Below, one piece after another: positions 43,892 to 51,517 of a DNA stretch of 64,000 bases (position 1 is the first letter of the stretch; the number at the start of each line of letters is the position of its first letter). This DNA comes from JADZAI01 sp046348585 (lineage in GTDB: Bacteria; Pseudomonadota; Alphaproteobacteria; Micropepsales; Micropepsaceae). The notes under the pieces are model-generated. The model had not been told where the DNA came from, did not search any database, and saw only the letters and a list, made by a program, of their open reading frames with translations. The position numbers and the translations under genes were made by a program. The stretch lies in assembly GCA_046348585.1 (NCBI GenBank), contig JAXMDZ010000004.1:124001-188000 (forward strand). The letters are read 5' to 3'.

Positions 43892-44734
43892 TCAGAGCTG
43901 GTCGAGGACGCCGAGCTTCACCGGCACGGCGGCGAGCAGGCGGTCGAGCTGCGCCCGCGCCAGGGCGTTCGACCGCTGCACGCGCTCGGCGAGGATCAGC
44001 TCGTTCTTCTGCGTATGCTCGAAGCCGGTGAACTCGGTGAGGCGCACCTTGTAGCCGTGCGCTTCGAGCAGCAACGCCCGGATGGTGTTGGTGAGGTGCG
44101 CGCCGAAGGCGCGGCGCTGGATCGGATGACGCCACAGCGCGTCGGACGGCCCATGCACATCCTCAAGCAGCCGGGCGGCCTCCGCCTGGCAGCAGGGGAC
44201 GAGGGCGATCGCCGCCGCATCGTGCTTGAGCGCGAAGCGGATGGCGTCGTCGGTGGCGGTGTCGCAAGCGTGGAGCGCAGTGACGAGCGCCGGCCTGCGG
44301 CCCTCTGTCAGCGCGTCGGCCTCGGCCGAGGCGATGGGCGCGGCGGCGACGTGGACGCGCGCGAAGCCCGCGCCGCGTGCGATGGAGGCGGCCGCTTCGG
44401 CGAGGTCCGCCCGCATCTCGATCGCCGCCAGCGAGCCTCGCCCCGCCGGGCCAATCACCAGATCGTAGAGGATGAGGCCGAGATAGGATTTGCCCGCGCC
44501 GAGATCGACGATCAGCGGATCGGCCTCGCGCTCGTAGAGGCGGTCGAGCGCCGGGCGCAATTGCTGAACCAGATGCAGCACCTGCTTCAGCTTGCGCCGC
44601 GAATCCTGGTTGAGCCGTCCGTCGGGCGTGAGGATGTGCAGCGCCTTGAGAAGCTCGACCGACTGGCCCGGCCACAGCTCCGCCAGATCGTCCGGCGCGG
44701 GCGAGGGCGGGGCGGCCTTGCGCCGGCGGGCCAT
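43892..44734 (-). CDS. Class I SAM-dependent methyltransferase (PF13679-like)
   Basis: The 280-residue product has a SAM-binding loop LIVDLGAGKSYLGLILYDL, and ALVTALHACDTATDDAIRFA followed by LVPCCQAEAARLLED. This CDTA/PCCQ pattern resembles the METTL25/RRNAD1-like methyltransferase domain (PF13679). The target is unknown, perhaps RNA or protein. The ATG at 44734 follows the small lipoprotein stop by two bases; the open frame upstream is an unrelated reading of that gene. Confidence 0.82.
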   Translation of the reverse strand: MARRRKAAPPSPAPDDLAELWPGQSVELLKALHILTPDGRLNQDSRRKLKQVLHLVQQLRPALDRLYEREADPLIVDLGAGKSYLGLILYDLVIGPAGRGSLAAIEMRADLAEAAASIARGAGFARVHVAAAPIASAEADALTEGRRPALVTALHACDTATDDAIRFALKHDAAAIALVPCCQAEAARLLEDVHGPSDALWRHPIQRRAFGAHLTNTIRALLLEAHGYKVRLTEFTGFEHTQKNELILAERVQRSNALARAQLDRLLAAVPVKLGVLDQL

Positions 44735-44736
44735 GG

Positions 44737-44955
44737 TCAGCGGCCCATTTCGCCGCCGCAGGCCGAAAGGCCCGCCGAGAAGCCGCGGCGATAGAGGTCC
44801 GGCTGGCCGGCGGTCATCGCGGCGCGGGCCTCGCGGTTGGCATGCGCCATCGAGCAGCCCGCGTCGTAGCCGGCGCGGAAAACGGGATCGTCGACGGCGC
44901 CGGAGGCGCAGGCCGCGAGGAGGACGAAGGCGGCGAGCGCGAGAAAGGTCTTCAT
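44737..44955 (-). CDS. Small lipoprotein of unknown function
   Basis: This 72-residue protein has a lipoprotein signal MKTFLALAAFVLLAACASG (lipobox LAAC), and a short mature part with cysteines at GCSMAHANRE and LSACGGE and two similar halves (FRAGYDAGCS, YRRGFSAGLS). It is probably anchored in a membrane of the periplasm. The ATG is at 44955. It overlaps nothing and is co-directional with the methyltransferase gene. No function is recognised. Confidence 0.7.
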   Translation of the reverse strand: MKTFLALAAFVLLAACASGAVDDPVFRAGYDAGCSMAHANREARAAMTAGQPDLYRRGFSAGLSACGGEMGR

Positions 44956-45081
44956 GGCGCGGATTCTCTTCGAAGTTGAACGAAAAGCAATCGCCCGCCT
45001 TGAACACGGTTTAAGGCGCGGTTGGCATGTTCGATCCAGACGTGCCGCCGGATATCGGGCTCGCACGGTTTTGGAGGCGCG

Positions 45082-45840
45082 ATGTTATCCTTTCACGCAA
45101 CGCCGCCGATGCGGGTGATGGTTTTCGCCTCGCAGAAGGGCGGTTCGGGCAAGACGACGCTGGCGGGCCACGTCGCCGTCGAAGCCGAGCGCGCGGGCGC
45201 AGGACCCGTCGCGCTAATCGACGCCGACCCGCAAGGCAGCCTCGCCAAATGGTGGAACGCCCGCGAGGCGCGCACGCCCGCCTTCATCCAGTCGCAGTTC
45301 TCCTCGCTCTATCAGGACATCGAGTCGGCGCGCGAGCAGGGCTTCCGTCTGGTGGTCATCGACACGCCGCCCGCCGTCACGCGGGCGATCAGCGAGGTCG
45401 TCGCCCATGCCGATCTGGTGGTGGTGCCGACCCGTCCGAGCCCGCACGATCTGCGCGCCGTCGGCCCGACGGTCGACATCATCGAGGGCCGCAAGAAGCA
45501 GATGGTCTTCGTCCTGAACGCCGCGACGGCGCGGGCCAAGATCACCATGGAAGCGGCGATCGCGCTTTCGCAGCACGGCACCGTCGCGCCCGTAACCGTG
45601 CACAATCGGCTCGATTTCGCCGCCAGCATGATCGACGGCCGCACCGTGATGGAGATCGACCCGCTGGCCAAGTCCTCCGCCGAGATCGGCGATCTTTGGC
45701 GTTATCTCGGCGAACGCATCGCCCGCCTCGATCCGCCGCAAGGCGTCAGCGCGTTCGACGCCAACCGGCCGCCGGCGCTGCGTCCGGTGACGACGTTCGG
45801 CCGCGCCGGTTCCGCCTTCGGGCGGCGCGCCTTCGGTTGA
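45082..45840 (+). CDS. ParA family partition ATPase
   Basis: The 252-residue product is a deviant-Walker ParA/MinD ATPase: FASQKGGSGKTTLAGHVAVE (Walker A with signature Lys), LIDADPQGSLAKWWNARE and VVIDTPPAVTRAISEVV. Such proteins position plasmids, chromosomes or protein clusters. TTGGAGG precedes ATG 45082; ATG 45109 is an alternative. The C-terminus carries a Pro/Arg tail. A ribbon-helix-helix-like gene follows 19 bases later, as in ParA-RHH partition pairs. It is not next to a ParB gene, so it is an orphan system. Confidence 0.9.
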   Translation: MLSFHATPPMRVMVFASQKGGSGKTTLAGHVAVEAERAGAGPVALIDADPQGSLAKWWNAREARTPAFIQSQFSSLYQDIESAREQGFRLVVIDTPPAVTRAISEVVAHADLVVVPTRPSPHDLRAVGPTVDIIEGRKKQMVFVLNAATARAKITMEAAIALSQHGTVAPVTVHNRLDFAASMIDGRTVMEIDPLAKSSAEIGDLWRYLGERIARLDPPQGVSAFDANRPPALRPVTTFGRAGSAFGRRAFG

Positions 45841-45859
45841 TCAGGGGGGAAGGTAGTCC

Positions 45860-46336
45860 ATGAGCTATCGTTTTGCGTCGCTGACTTCCGGCCTCCTGGC
45901 CCGCAAAGGCGCCGCACAGCCGGCGATGGCGACCCATTCGGGCGGCAATCCCCGCATGGCGGCGATCGAGACGCCCCCGCCGGCTCCGGCCGAACCGCCC
46001 TTTCGTCCCACCGCCATTCTGGCGCGGGCCGGCTACACGACCGAGGCGCCGCCGCCGCGTCCGGCGCCCGCGCCCGTCCATGCCGCACCGCATGCCGCCG
46101 AACCGGCGTGCAGCGGGTCGAGCGCCTGCGCGATCGGCGACGCCAGCGGCGCCGTCGACCCGGCCCGGCGCTTCCATGTGTCGGTGCGGCTGCGCCAGTC
46201 GCATTTCGTGCGCCTGAAGATCGCCTCCGCCCAGCTGCGCAAGCCGAGCCAGGACATCGTGGCCGACGCGCTCAGCGCCTATTTCCGCCTGCTCGATCCG
46301 AAACTGTTCGGCGACTGCGCCTGCGCCCGCGAATAG
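45860..46336 (+). CDS. Hypothetical protein with C-terminal ribbon-helix-helix-like segment
   Basis: The 158-residue product has a Pro/Ala-rich disordered first ~95 residues, then a compact C-terminal part (RRFHVSVRLRQSHFVRLKIA, then SQDIVADALSAYF) that reads as one beta strand and two helices of a ribbon-helix-helix DNA-binding fold. The strong site AGGGGGGAAGG precedes the ATG. It sits 19 bases after parA and before a clear terminator, so the two genes form one transcription unit, and it is the probable DNA-binding or adaptor partner of that ParA. Confidence 0.72.
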   Translation: MSYRFASLTSGLLARKGAAQPAMATHSGGNPRMAAIETPPPAPAEPPFRPTAILARAGYTTEAPPPRPAPAPVHAAPHAAEPACSGSSACAIGDASGAVDPARRFHVSVRLRQSHFVRLKIASAQLRKPSQDIVADALSAYFRLLDPKLFGDCACARE

Positions 46337-46344
46337 GCGAAGCT

Positions 46345-46376
46345 GCCGGAGGCGCATCGGCGCCTCCGGCCATTTT
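46345..46376 (+). terminator. Rho-independent terminator after the parA operon
   Basis: An 11-base GC-rich stem (46345-46355 with 46360-46370) with an ATCG loop is followed by CATTTTATCC. It lies 9 bases after the RHH gene stop codon. Confidence 0.8.
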
Positions 46377-46406
46377 ATCCTTATACGGATCAATTAGCCG
46401 CCGAAC

Positions 46407-46514
46407 GAGTCGGCGCGCGCGGCTCGAATCGGTTTCGAAACGAAAAAATGCATAAAATCATGTAGTTAGGCGCTATTTGCGCTTGCCGGATTCGGCGATT
46501 CAACGCATGGTTAA
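46407..46514. promoter_or_regulatory. GANTC and CtrA-like sites upstream of the PAS gene
   Basis: GANTC sites start at 46407, 46426, 46489 and 46497, and ATGGTTAA (the complement of the TTAACCAT half-site) is at 46507-46514. The surrounding 150 bases are notably A+T-rich, as expected of a promoter region. Confidence 0.45.
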
Positions 46515-46566
46515 TCAGACGTGAATGACGGCGGGACGTCATCGCGAGGGCGGCGCGGATCGGGGG

Positions 46567-47118
46567 ATGACGCGAATGGGGGCGGTCGAATTTTCGCTGC
46601 AGGCGGACGCCATGCTGGCCGACCAGCGCGAGGTTCTGAGCTATTGGACGAGCCTGAAGCGCGGCGGCGCGCTGCCTTGCCGCGGCGATTTCCGCCCCGG
46701 CGCGCTGGTCCGCCGCCTGCCGACGATGAGCCTCGTCGATGTCGGCCCCGAGGACGGACGCTTCCGGTTCCGCCTCGCCGGCACGGGCCTGCGCGATGCC
46801 TTCGGCGAGGAACTTACGGGGCGCTGCCTCGACGAGATCGCCTTCGGGCCGCAGCTTGAGGAATGGCAGGCGATCTACGCCCATGTCGCCGAAACCGCGG
46901 CGCCGGCGAGCGGCTTCATGCCTCTGCTGTGGCGCGACCGGCCGGGCGTCGTGCAGGCGTGGCTGCGTCTGCCGTTCGCCGATGCCGATGGCCGCGTCAA
47001 CATGGTGCTGGGCTACGACCGTTTCCTGCCGCTGGAGCGCAGCGCCCAGCGCACGCTCGCGGCGCGCCAGCCCTCCTGGAGCGCCGGCGCGGCGGCCTTC
47101 GCGGCCGCACCCGCCTGA
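46567..47118 (+). CDS. PAS domain-containing protein (PAS_5-like)
   Basis: The product resembles the single-domain PAS_5 proteins of Alphaproteobacteria: LSYWTSLKRGGALPCRGDFR, RLPTMSLVDVGPEDGRFRFRLAGTGL and LPFADADGRVNMVLGYDRFL. They probably sense a small molecule or redox state; outputs are unknown. ATG 46567, after GGATCGGGGG, gives 183 residues; ATG 46525 and 46576 are alternatives. Its upstream region has several GANTC sites and a CtrA-like half-site. Confidence 0.8.
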   Translation: MTRMGAVEFSLQADAMLADQREVLSYWTSLKRGGALPCRGDFRPGALVRRLPTMSLVDVGPEDGRFRFRLAGTGLRDAFGEELTGRCLDEIAFGPQLEEWQAIYAHVAETAAPASGFMPLLWRDRPGVVQAWLRLPFADADGRVNMVLGYDRFLPLERSAQRTLAARQPSWSAGAAAFAAAPA

Positions 47119-47160
47119 AAGCGCGACAAGGAAAATAATCATAGACGCTCTTGCGCGCGT

Positions 47161-47186
47161 CGATCTAGGAGATATATCCTAGATCG
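47161..47186. promoter_or_regulatory. 26-base operator-like palindrome upstream of the DUF6456 gene
   Basis: CGATCTAGGA (47161-47170), a GATATA spacer and TCCTAGATCG (47177-47186) form a perfect 10-6-10 inverted repeat, A+T-rich against GC-rich flanks. It ends 43 bases before the DUF6456 start. Symmetry and placement suggest a dimeric regulator site. Confidence 0.65.
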
Positions 47187-47229
47187 GCGGCGGCGCGCTT
47201 CCGCCGCGCGGCAAGGGAGCAGGGCGGTC

Positions 47230-48018
47230 ATGGGCGGAAAGACGGCGGAACGGGAACTGGAACGCGAGGGCCTGCGGGTGCTCGGCCGTCTCGGCAAGGC
47301 GCGGCTGGAACGCCGGCGGACAGGCGACTTCGCTGCCGCCTTGCGACCCGGCGGCCGGGTGCGCCTGACCGTCGAGGCGCGCATCGTTTTGGCCTTCGCG
47401 GCGCGCGGATGGATTTGCGAGGACCGCGACGGGCGCTACGGCCTCGCGTCCGAAGGCGAGGCCTGGCTGTTGCGGACGCGCGGCGGCGACGAGGCGTTCC
47501 GGCGTCAGCATGGCGAGATCGAGTGCCAGGAGGATGGCCCGGCGATCGACCGGGCGACGACGCCGCTGGACGCGTTGAAGCGGCTGGCCGGGCCGGACGG
47601 ACGTCCCTATCTCTCGCCGGAACACGGCGCGGCGGCCGATCGGCTCGCCGCGGATTTCGAGCGCGCTCATCTGCGGCCCCGGCTGACGCGCGACCCCGAC
47701 GCGCTGCCGGGCGGCGGCGGGCGCTCTCTCGATGCGGACGAGCGGCTTGGGATCGGCGCGCTCGACGCAAGGCGGCGCTGCCTCGCAGCGCTGGATGCGG
47801 CGGGGCCGGGGCTCGGCGATCTGCTGTTCGACGTGGTGTGTCTGGCGCGCGGGCTGAACGAGGCCGAACGCGGATTCGGCTGGCCGCAGCGTTCGGCGAA
47901 GGCGATCCTGCGCCTCGGGCTCGACCGGCTGGCGGCTCATTACGGCCTCGTCTCCGGCGGCCGCCGTCCGGGGCGGATCGAGGCGTGGCGGGAGCGCCTC
48001 GCGGAGGAGGCGGCGTGA
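47230..48018 (+). CDS. DUF6456 domain-containing protein
   Basis: The 262-residue protein ends with the DUF6456 pattern: YLSPEHGAAADRLAADFERA, DARRRCLAALDAAGPGLGDL and RGFGWPQRSAKAILRLGLDRL-type helices. The N-terminal half includes a winged-helix-like segment (VRLTVEARIVLAFAARGWIC). DUF6456 proteins are suspected DNA-binding regulators of Alphaproteobacteria, but the role is unproven. An upstream palindrome may be its own operator. The ATG is at 47230 after GGGAGCAGGG. Confidence 0.8.
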   Translation: MGGKTAERELEREGLRVLGRLGKARLERRRTGDFAAALRPGGRVRLTVEARIVLAFAARGWICEDRDGRYGLASEGEAWLLRTRGGDEAFRRQHGEIECQEDGPAIDRATTPLDALKRLAGPDGRPYLSPEHGAAADRLAADFERAHLRPRLTRDPDALPGGGGRSLDADERLGIGALDARRRCLAALDAAGPGLGDLLFDVVCLARGLNEAERGFGWPQRSAKAILRLGLDRLAAHYGLVSGGRRPGRIEAWRERLAEEAA

Positions 48019-48021
48019 GGA

Positions 48022-48492
48022 TCAGGCCCGGCGCTTGATGAGGTAGCGGTGCATGCCGTCGAGCACCAGCTCGCCATGCTGGTTGTGGACGGTGGCGCGC
48101 ATCGCGCAGATGCCCGTCGTGCGCTGCGGCGTCAGCTCGACGATCTCCAGCGCCGGATAGAGCGTGTCGCCGGGAAAGACGCCCTTCAGAAACTTCGCGT
48201 TGACCTCGATGAAGCCGAGCAGGGCGTCGCCGATCTGGTGCGGGAACAGTCCGGCCCCGGCGGCGGTGAAGGCGAGCACCTGAAGCCCGTGCGCGAGCGG
48301 TCCCTTGAGGCCGCGGCGGGCGCAATACTCGACATCGTAATGGATCGGATGATTGTCGAGGCTGACGGTCTGGAAGGCGGTGAAATTGCCGTCGCCCAGC
48401 GTGCGCGAGGGCAGGCGGAAGACCTCGCCGAGAGTCAGATCGTCGAACCAGCGCGGCGGCGCGACCTGATGCTGTTCGGGATCGAAAGACAT
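48022..48492 (-). CDS. MaoC family dehydratase
   Basis: This 156-residue hot-dog-fold protein has FQTVSLDNHPIHYDVEYCAR and GLKGPLAHGLQVLAFT, the hydratase-like motif. It differs from the 32.3 kb MaoC protein and is a paralogue with another substrate, possibly mesaconyl- or acyl-CoA related. The ATG is at 48492. It converges with the DUF6456 gene, whose stop is 3 bases away. Confidence 0.9.
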   Translation of the reverse strand: MSFDPEQHQVAPPRWFDDLTLGEVFRLPSRTLGDGNFTAFQTVSLDNHPIHYDVEYCARRGLKGPLAHGLQVLAFTAAGAGLFPHQIGDALLGFIEVNAKFLKGVFPGDTLYPALEIVELTPQRTTGICAMRATVHNQHGELVLDGMHRYLIKRRA

Positions 48493-48567
48493 GACGGCTC
48501 CGGCGGTGGCGAGAGCCGCAGCAGCGCATCGTGGGACGGGAGCGTCACGCCTCGGGGGCGGCAGACT

Positions 48568-48636
48568 TGGGTGCGTCCCGGAGGGGGGATTCCGGAACGC
48601 ACCCAGGCCGGCGTGCGAGCTGTGGGGGTGGCTCGC
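48568..48636. other. Two stem-loops between the DUF5330-like and MaoC genes
   Basis: Arms TGGGTGCGTCCCGGA (48568-48582) and TCCGGAACGCACCCA (48591-48605) pair with a single mismatch around an 8-base loop. A second, shorter stem GCGAGC/GCTCGC follows at about 48615-48636. No run of T follows on either strand, so this may be a structured non-coding RNA, a processing site or an unusual terminator. Confidence 0.55.
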
Positions 48637-48649
48637 GCGGGGTACCGAA

Positions 48650-48937
48650 TTACTTGCCGGGGGCGGTTTCGCCGCCGTCCAGCGTCATGGCCAGAGCGTC
48701 GAGACCTGCGACGGCCAGATCCTGAGCTTCGTCGACCGCATCGACCCCGGCGGTGCAGAGCTCCGGCCGGTCGAGGCAGACATCGGCGACCGCCCGGAAG
48801 CTGTCGTCATAGGCGACCTCGGTCGCCGTCTGCGCGGCGCTACGGGCCGACGCGGTGACGGCGTCCGCCGCCGGGTCGCCCGGCAGAAAGACGGCGACCA
48901 CGGTGATCCAGAAAGCAGCGCGGCACAGGAACAGCAT
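48650..48937 (-). CDS. Small membrane-anchored protein, DUF5330-like
   Basis: The 95-residue product starts with a membrane segment (FLCRAAFWITVVAVFLPGDP) followed by a soluble part with a Cys pair (DVCLDRPELCTAGVDAVDEA) that resembles DUF5330 proteins of Alphaproteobacteria. It is probably anchored in the inner membrane with the domain in the periplasm. The assignment is moderate; role unknown. The ATG is at 48937, after an A+T-rich upstream region. Confidence 0.6.
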   Translation of the reverse strand: MLFLCRAAFWITVVAVFLPGDPAADAVTASARSAAQTATEVAYDDSFRAVADVCLDRPELCTAGVDAVDEAQDLAVAGLDALAMTLDGGETAPGK

Positions 48938-49245
48938 TGGACGGGGTCTCGCGTTCTATGCCCCGACTATGCCGCCGAACTTCTGAATTGCCGTAAATCG
49001 GATAGGTAAAATGCAATCTAGACATCAATTGATGACGGCAGAAGTCAATATAGAATACGAGAAAGTTCAGGATCAGTGCGATCTATATTAAAATAATCGG
49101 AAATGTTATCGAAAAGTCTCGGCGTATTTAGTTCAAATACGATCTATTTACCTTTGTAAACCGCTAATAAACCATGACGTCATTCAGCCATCCTTAACGT
49201 CGGTGAGGCAAAGGTGAACCACCCAGGTGGGGCGAGTTCCAGGCG
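48938..49245. other. A+T-rich intergenic region before the histidine kinase
   Basis: This 308-base region is far richer in A+T than its surroundings, especially 49000-49200. It contains CGTATTT-AGTTC-AAATACG (49123-49141), a CATCAATTGATG palindrome near 49023, two GATCTAT copies (about 49080 and 49141) and a TTAAC near 49193. It has no coding frame I would support, and probably holds divergent promoters. Confidence 0.6.
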
Positions 49246-50949
49246 ATGGCGGTTTTCCGGTCGATTTCGGCGATGTTGGGCGCGGCGCCGCGCCGTTCGC
49301 CCGACCGCGGCTTCGTGCTGGGCCAGCTCGTCGGCGGGGTCAGCGGGCTGGCCGCGTTCATCCTTTATGCGCTCTTCATCGGCTGGCCGGGCTGGGCGGA
49401 AGGGATCGCCTTCGTCTGGTTGGCCGGTCACGCCGGCTTCGCCATTCTCGCCCTGGAGCCGGAGCGCGACGCCGCCGCCAAGGCCGGCGCGCTCGCCAGC
49501 CTCACTCTGTTCATCGCCTATCTGTCGGCCCTGACCGGCGGTCTCGCCTCGCCCTTCCTGCCCTGGTTGATGGTTCTGCCGGCCGACGGCGCGCTCACCC
49601 GCCAGCCGCGCTCGATCGTGCTGGGCGCGGGCGCGGCGGCCTTCGGGATCGTGCTGCTGGCGCTCGCCGCGCCCGAAGGCTGGACCGCCGTGCCGCTGAT
49701 CCCCGAGGCGGGCGGGGCGCTGGTGCGGGCCGCGGTGACGCTGGCGGCGGTCGGCTATGCCGGCGCCGCGATCTATTCGGTGACGCTGGCCGAGCGCGAG
49801 GCGCAGGCGCGCGAACGGCGCGGCGCGCTGGTCTTCAAGGCGGTGACGGAAGGGGCGGGAGATCTGATCCTGCGCCTCTCGCCGCAGGGCGAGGTGCATT
49901 TCGCTTCGGCAGCGAGCGCATTACTGCTCGGCGTCGCGCCGGACCTTATCCATGGGCGCAGCGTCTTCGATTTCGTCCTGCCGGGCGACCGCGCCGTGCT
50001 GGCCGACTCGCTGCGCGATGCGGCCGCGCTCGGCCGTCCGGCCTCGGCGGAAGTCCGCATGGCGCGCGCCGGCGGCGGCGTCGCCTGGATGGAGTTCCGC
50101 TGCGATCCCGTCCATGACGGCGCCTGGGGCGAGGACGCCGACATAGTCGCCGTCGGCCGCGACACCTCGGCCCGCCGCGCCTTCGAGGGGCAGTTGGCGC
50201 GGGCTAGGGATCTGGCGGAGCGGGCGAATACGTCGAAATCGCAGTTCCTTGCGAACATGAGCCATGAATTGCGGACGCCGCTCAACGCCATCATCGGCTT
50301 CTCCGACGTGATGCGGCAGGAGATGTTCGGGGCGATCGCGGTGCCCAAGTACAAGGAGTATGCCGGTCTCATCCACGACAGCGGGCGGCATCTGCTCGAC
50401 CTGATCGGCGACGTGCTGGACATGTCGAAGATCGAGGCCGGCAAGTTCGAACTCGCGCCCGAGCCGGTCGATACGGCCGAACTCATCTCCAAATGCCTGG
50501 AGACGGTGAAGGTGACGGCCGAGAACAAGAAGGTGAAGCTGACCGCCAATCTGGCCGCCGCCGAAGGCCTCGTCGCCGACCGCCGGGCGCTGAAGCAGAT
50601 CCTGCTCAATCTCCTGTCCAACGCCATCAAGTTCACCCCGGCCGGCGGCACCGTCGAGGTCGCCACCGCGACCAAGGCGGGCTGGTTCTGGCTGGGCGTC
50701 GCCGACGACGGGGTGGGGATCGGCGAGGAAGACCTGCGCCGCCTCGGCCGGCCGTTCGAGCAGGCCTCGACCGCCTATACCCGCGAGCGCGAGGGCACCG
50801 GCCTCGGCCTGTCGCTGGTGCGCTCGTTCGTGGAGATGCATGGCGGCCGGATGGAGATCGAGAGCGCGCTCGGGCAGGGCACCACGGTCAGGGCCTTCCT
50901 GCCGATGACCCCGCAGGTCCGCCAGGACTTGGCGGAAGCGGCCGAATAG
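49246..50949 (+). CDS. PAS-containing sensor histidine kinase (DivJ/PleC/PdhS-like)
   Basis: The 567-residue product has about six N-terminal membrane helices (residues ~20-185), a PAS domain (~195-310), a HisKA domain with phospho-acceptor His about 340 in FLANMSHELRTPLNAIIGFS, and a HATPase domain (NAIKFTPAGGTVEV, GDDGVGIGEEDL-type, REGTGLGLSLV). The HisKA block (SDVMRQEMFG, HDSGRHLLDLIGDVLDMSKI) is that of the DivJ/PleC/PdhS kinases that control DivK and the cell cycle. Multiple membrane helices make DivJ the closest analogue, but this is inference. The ATG is at 49246. Two BLUF genes follow. Confidence 0.88.
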   Translation: MAVFRSISAMLGAAPRRSPDRGFVLGQLVGGVSGLAAFILYALFIGWPGWAEGIAFVWLAGHAGFAILALEPERDAAAKAGALASLTLFIAYLSALTGGLASPFLPWLMVLPADGALTRQPRSIVLGAGAAAFGIVLLALAAPEGWTAVPLIPEAGGALVRAAVTLAAVGYAGAAIYSVTLAEREAQARERRGALVFKAVTEGAGDLILRLSPQGEVHFASAASALLLGVAPDLIHGRSVFDFVLPGDRAVLADSLRDAAALGRPASAEVRMARAGGGVAWMEFRCDPVHDGAWGEDADIVAVGRDTSARRAFEGQLARARDLAERANTSKSQFLANMSHELRTPLNAIIGFSDVMRQEMFGAIAVPKYKEYAGLIHDSGRHLLDLIGDVLDMSKIEAGKFELAPEPVDTAELISKCLETVKVTAENKKVKLTANLAAAEGLVADRRALKQILLNLLSNAIKFTPAGGTVEVATATKAGWFWLGVADDGVGIGEEDLRRLGRPFEQASTAYTREREGTGLGLSLVRSFVEMHGGRMEIESALGQGTTVRAFLPMTPQVRQDLAEAAE

Positions 50950-51034
50950 GTGTAGAAGCCGCGCCCCCGTTCATCCGCCGTCCATATTCGGCGTGGCAGA
51001 AGGGGGCAGAAGCTTCAGAAGGTCTCCGCGTACC

Positions 51035-51451
51035 ATGATCCGTCAGGTTGTTTATGTGAGTACCGCCCGTGCCGGTGCGGGCGACGCCGAACTTCACGGG
51101 ATTGTCGACAAAGCGCGGGCCGCGAACGGCCGCAACGGCCTGACCGGCATTCTGGCCGCCGGCAACGGCGTCTATCTGCAGATCGTCGAGGGACCGGCCG
51201 ACGCCGTCGAGGCGCTGCTGACCCGCCTGCGCGCCGACTCGCGCCACGAAAACCTGCGCATCCTTCAGGATATCGAAGTCGCCGCGCGGAACTTCCCCGG
51301 CCGCCTGATGGGCCTGCGCGTCCTCGCCCCTGAGGCGCCCGGCCTGATCGCCGCGCAGCTTCGCCGGCGCCCGATGAGCGCGGCCGAGATCGTTCCGGCG
51401 CTGGGCAATCCGGCGGCGGCGGGTCTTTCGCAGGTCGCGCTCGCGGCCTGA
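51035..51451 (+). CDS. BLUF domain protein (blue-light FAD photoreceptor), copy 1
   Basis: BLUF proteins bind FAD and sense blue light. The 138-residue product has the flavin contacts Tyr in QVVYVSTARAG, Asn in ANGRNGLTGIL and Gln in VYLQIVEGPADAV. Residues ~100-138 form a short C-terminal helix region, so it has no output domain and must act through partners. AGAAGG lies upstream of the ATG at 51035. It is 86 bases after the kinase gene and shares ~35% similarity by eye with the next gene. Confidence 0.9.
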   Translation: MIRQVVYVSTARAGAGDAELHGIVDKARAANGRNGLTGILAAGNGVYLQIVEGPADAVEALLTRLRADSRHENLRILQDIEVAARNFPGRLMGLRVLAPEAPGLIAAQLRRRPMSAAEIVPALGNPAAAGLSQVALAA

Positions 51452-51492
51452 GCCGATTCATCATTCGCTAAGTGCGGCGGACTTAGGCTTGC

Positions 51493-51508
51493 CCCTCGCG
51501 TACGAGGG
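51493..51508 (+). promoter_or_regulatory. Hairpin overlapping the ribosome binding site of the second BLUF gene
   Basis: CCCTCG-CGTA-CGAGGG is a 6-4-6 stem whose right arm includes the GAGGG that serves as the ribosome binding site, 9 bases before the ATG at 51518. It could limit translation, though the stem is short. Confidence 0.35.
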
Positions 51509-51517
51509 CACGCCGCC

